This document shows, piece by piece, positions 22,852 to 24,118 of a stretch of 24,118 bases of DNA. A model generated the notes under the pieces. The model searched no databases, had not been told where the DNA came from, and worked only from the letters and a program-made list of their open reading frames with translations. Position 1 is the stretch's first letter; each line of letters starts with the position of its first letter. Source of the stretch: JBFWYO01 sp050186335 (lineage in GTDB: Bacteria > Pseudomonadota > Alphaproteobacteria > Bin65); NCBI GenBank assembly GCA_050186335.1, contig JBFWYO010000074.1, positions 1 through 24,118 on the forward strand, in the 5' to 3' direction. The translations under genes and the position numbers were made by a program.

Positions 22852-23894
22852 GCCAGTTCTCCCTGCAGCACCCCGTCGGCGACGACGTTCTTGCCGTCGA
22901 GCGAAACCGTGCAGTGGCGCATCGGCAGGTCGAAATGGCCCAGCGTGTAGCGCTTGGCGACTTCGTTGGCGCCGGTCGAGTAGAGAAAATTACCGGCGAA
23001 GGCGCGCAGTTCCGAACCGTTGAAGTCGTTGCGGTCGTACATGGTCATGGCGTCCCAGCGGGCGCCCTTGTTCATGCCCCAGCCGACATGTGAAACCGCG
23101 TATGCCTCGCGGTCGCCCCACGCGGAGATGTAGCTGCGCATCAATTCGGCATCCAAGCCGGTGCCGTCGATCTTCTCGACGTAGTCGTCTTTCACGACCA
23201 GCGTCACCGGCGTTTCCATGTAACGCTTGAAGGTGAGATTGACGTCGCCTGGCGCCAGCACCACGCGGCCGTTGACCGAATTCGGCTTCGGGAAGCACAG
23301 ACACAGCCCGCCCGGCCAGTGCGCCAGCGTGCCCGGCCGCGCCGTGTAGCCCCAGATGCCGCCGACCGCGGCACCCTCGACGTTGATCGTCAAATCCGTG
23401 CCGGCCGGCGAAACCACGCGCATCTGTTTCGCGCCGCGCAACATCTTGATGCCGATCTTCACCTTGGCTTCGAGTTCGGGGGTCGACGTCATGCGCTCGA
23501 GCGATTCGGGGTGCTCGTTGGACACATAAAGAACGCGCGCGCCGCCCTTGAGAATTTCCGGCAGCTCGGCCGCGTGCATCAAGCCTTCGACCGTGCAATC
23601 GGCGACGAACGTCGATTGCGCGAGCGCCGCGATCATCGGTTTCGATTGCTGAATGATTTCGGAGGCGCCGGTCGAGCGGATCGGCACCTGGACTTTCTGC
23701 GGCGGCGTGGGCGCTATCAGATGAAACGGCTTGGCGCCGAGCTTCAGCAGCGCCAGTTCGGCCAGCTGCACGTTCACCGCACGCGACTGGGTTTCCGACA
23801 GGATCGCCGCCACGTCGCCCGGCTTGACGCCGCATAGGTTGAAGACGTTGGCGAACGTATCGATCCATTTGCCTTCGATGCGCGCTTGCAACAT
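22848..23894 (-). CDS. NicX-like dioxygenase family protein (2,5-dihydroxypyridine dioxygenase homologue)
   Basis: 348 residues. Compared from memory with Pseudomonas NicX, which opens the ring of 2,5-dihydroxypyridine with a single Fe(II), it shares SHVGWG (268-273), MYDRND, RAFAGNFLYSTGAN (297-310), LGHFDLPMRH (318-327) and HWPGG (192-196). The NicX iron ligands, as I recall them, map to His269, Ser306, His320 and Asp322, all kept; the proposed base maps to His107. One NicX pocket Glu (TEYGY) is Ile/Trp here (IWGY), so the substrate may differ. The family is often misnamed aminopeptidase. It starts at 23894 behind ggggaggg. It heads a four-gene operon controlled from the palindromic promoter upstream. 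Confidence 0.82.
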   Translation of the reverse strand: MLQARIEGKWIDTFANVFNLCGVKPGDVAAILSETQSRAVNVQLAELALLKLGAKPFHLIAPTPPQKVQVPIRSTGASEIIQQSKPMIAALAQSTFVADCTVEGLMHAAELPEILKGGARVLYVSNEHPESLERMTSTPELEAKVKIGIKMLRGAKQMRVVSPAGTDLTINVEGAAVGGIWGYTARPGTLAHWPGGLCLCFPKPNSVNGRVVLAPGDVNLTFKRYMETPVTLVVKDDYVEKIDGTGLDAELMRSYISAWGDREAYAVSHVGWGMNKGARWDAMTMYDRNDFNGSELRAFAGNFLYSTGANEVAKRYTLGHFDLPMRHCTVSLDGKNVVADGVLQGELA

Positions 23895-23959
23895 GCAACC
23901 CTCCCCTGTATCGCCCTGGCAATCGCCCGGGAATTACCTGCCTCATTTTTCGCTCCACA

Positions 23960-23983
23960 ATTTATATGAAAAATCATATAAAT
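23960..23983. promoter_or_regulatory. Perfect 10+10 palindrome, probable operator
   Basis: atttatatga (23960-23969) and tcatataaat (23974-23983) are exact reverse complements, with aaaa between, in otherwise GC-rich DNA. The site lies between the minus-strand NicX-like operon and a divergent gene start at 24010, and covers the -10 boxes proposed for both directions. A dimeric regulator is expected to bind here. Confidence 0.75.
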
Positions 23984-23988
23984 GGCAA
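23961..23988 (-). promoter_or_regulatory. Sigma70 promoter of the NicX-like operon
   Basis: Reading on the minus strand: TTGCCA (23988-23983, five of six to -35), 16 bases, then TATAAA (23966-23961, five of six to -10). The leader to the ATG at 23894 would be about 60 bases. On the plus strand TCCACA (23954-23959), 17 bases and TATAAA (23977-23982) give a weaker divergent promoter. Confidence 0.6.
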
Positions 23989-24009
23989 GAGGCTCATGGA
24001 GGCGACAGC

Positions 24010-24118
24010 ATGCACCCGGCTCGCAAGCAGCGCGGCACGGTTTCCGGCCCCGCCCCGGCCAGGGTCGCGCGTGCGCGGCCACATCCCCTCGTGCCCGCCG
24101 GCGCCCCCGACCCCCCCC
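24010..24118 (+). CDS. Start of a divergent gene, cut by the window end
   Basis: An ATG at 24010 follows a perfect GGAGG (23998-24002) by 7 bases and the frame stays open for 36 codons to the window edge (MHPARKQRGTVSGPAP...). The start is Arg/Pro/Ala-rich and not recognisable. Position beside an operator and a divergent catabolic operon suggests a regulator of that operon, but this rests on layout alone. The ATG at 23996 is a less likely start. Confidence 0.45.
   Translation, partial: MHPARKQRGTVSGPAPARVARARPHPLVPAGAPDPP

Noticed and set aside
22848..23894. Leucyl aminopeptidase (M29) function
   Set aside because: This is a common automatic label for the family, but the motifs match NicX (SHVGWG, YDRND, STGAN, HFD) more closely than I can match to M29 peptidases.
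1..24118. tRNA, rRNA, CRISPR arrays, transposases, phage genes
   Set aside because: None found on reading; no repeated spacers, no DDE transposase-like protein, no target-site duplications beyond the short repeats listed.

Overview
The window is about 24 kb of GC-rich DNA with tightly packed genes, short gaps and many 1-4 base stop/start overlaps. This layout, together with an extragenic palindrome at 19219-19264 of a type common in Pseudomonadota, suggests a beta- or alphaproteobacterium. No rRNA, tRNA, IS or CRISPR was seen, so finer placement is a guess. Nearly every gene belongs to aromatic, N-heteroaromatic or acyl-CoA catabolism, so this looks like a catabolic gene island.

Left part (1-8499, + strand). 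The window opens inside a TrpB2-type tryptophan synthase beta chain that ends at a clear terminator. A 2-keto-4-pentenoate hydratase-like gene follows. Then comes a probable single operon led by a TetR regulator with its own operator: PaaA-like di-iron protein 1, enoyl-CoA hydratase 1, PaaK-like CoA ligase 1, PaaA-like 2, PaaK-like 2, a small Lys-rich protein and enoyl-CoA hydratase 2. It reads as a ligate, oxygenate, hydrate route for one or two aromatic acids. The other Paa oxygenase subunits (PaaB, C, D, E) are absent, which makes this the best candidate here for an undescribed system.

Middle (8521-12689). A UbiX prenyl-FMN synthase and a UbiD-family decarboxylase with an unusual repeat-bearing C-terminal tail are on the minus strand. 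Divergent from them are a thiolase and a stand-alone SCP2 domain protein. A 660-base non-coding stretch follows, holding repeats and a likely promoter/operator.

Right part (13352-19127, + strand). A MarR regulator leads a BenA/BenB-like Rieske dioxygenase alpha/beta pair, an SDR that may be the cis-diol dehydrogenase, a second single-subunit Rieske oxygenase and a periplasmic substrate-binding protein. No ferredoxin, reductase, ring-cleavage dioxygenase or permease gene accompanies them.

Far right (23894-19282, minus strand). A four-gene coupled operon holds a NicX-like (2,5-dihydroxypyridine dioxygenase family) protein, an alpha/beta hydrolase, an acyl-CoA dehydrogenase-family flavoprotein and an acyl-CoA synthetase. 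It starts from a promoter overlapped by a perfect 10+10 base palindrome. A divergent gene, possibly its regulator, begins on the other side and runs off the window end.
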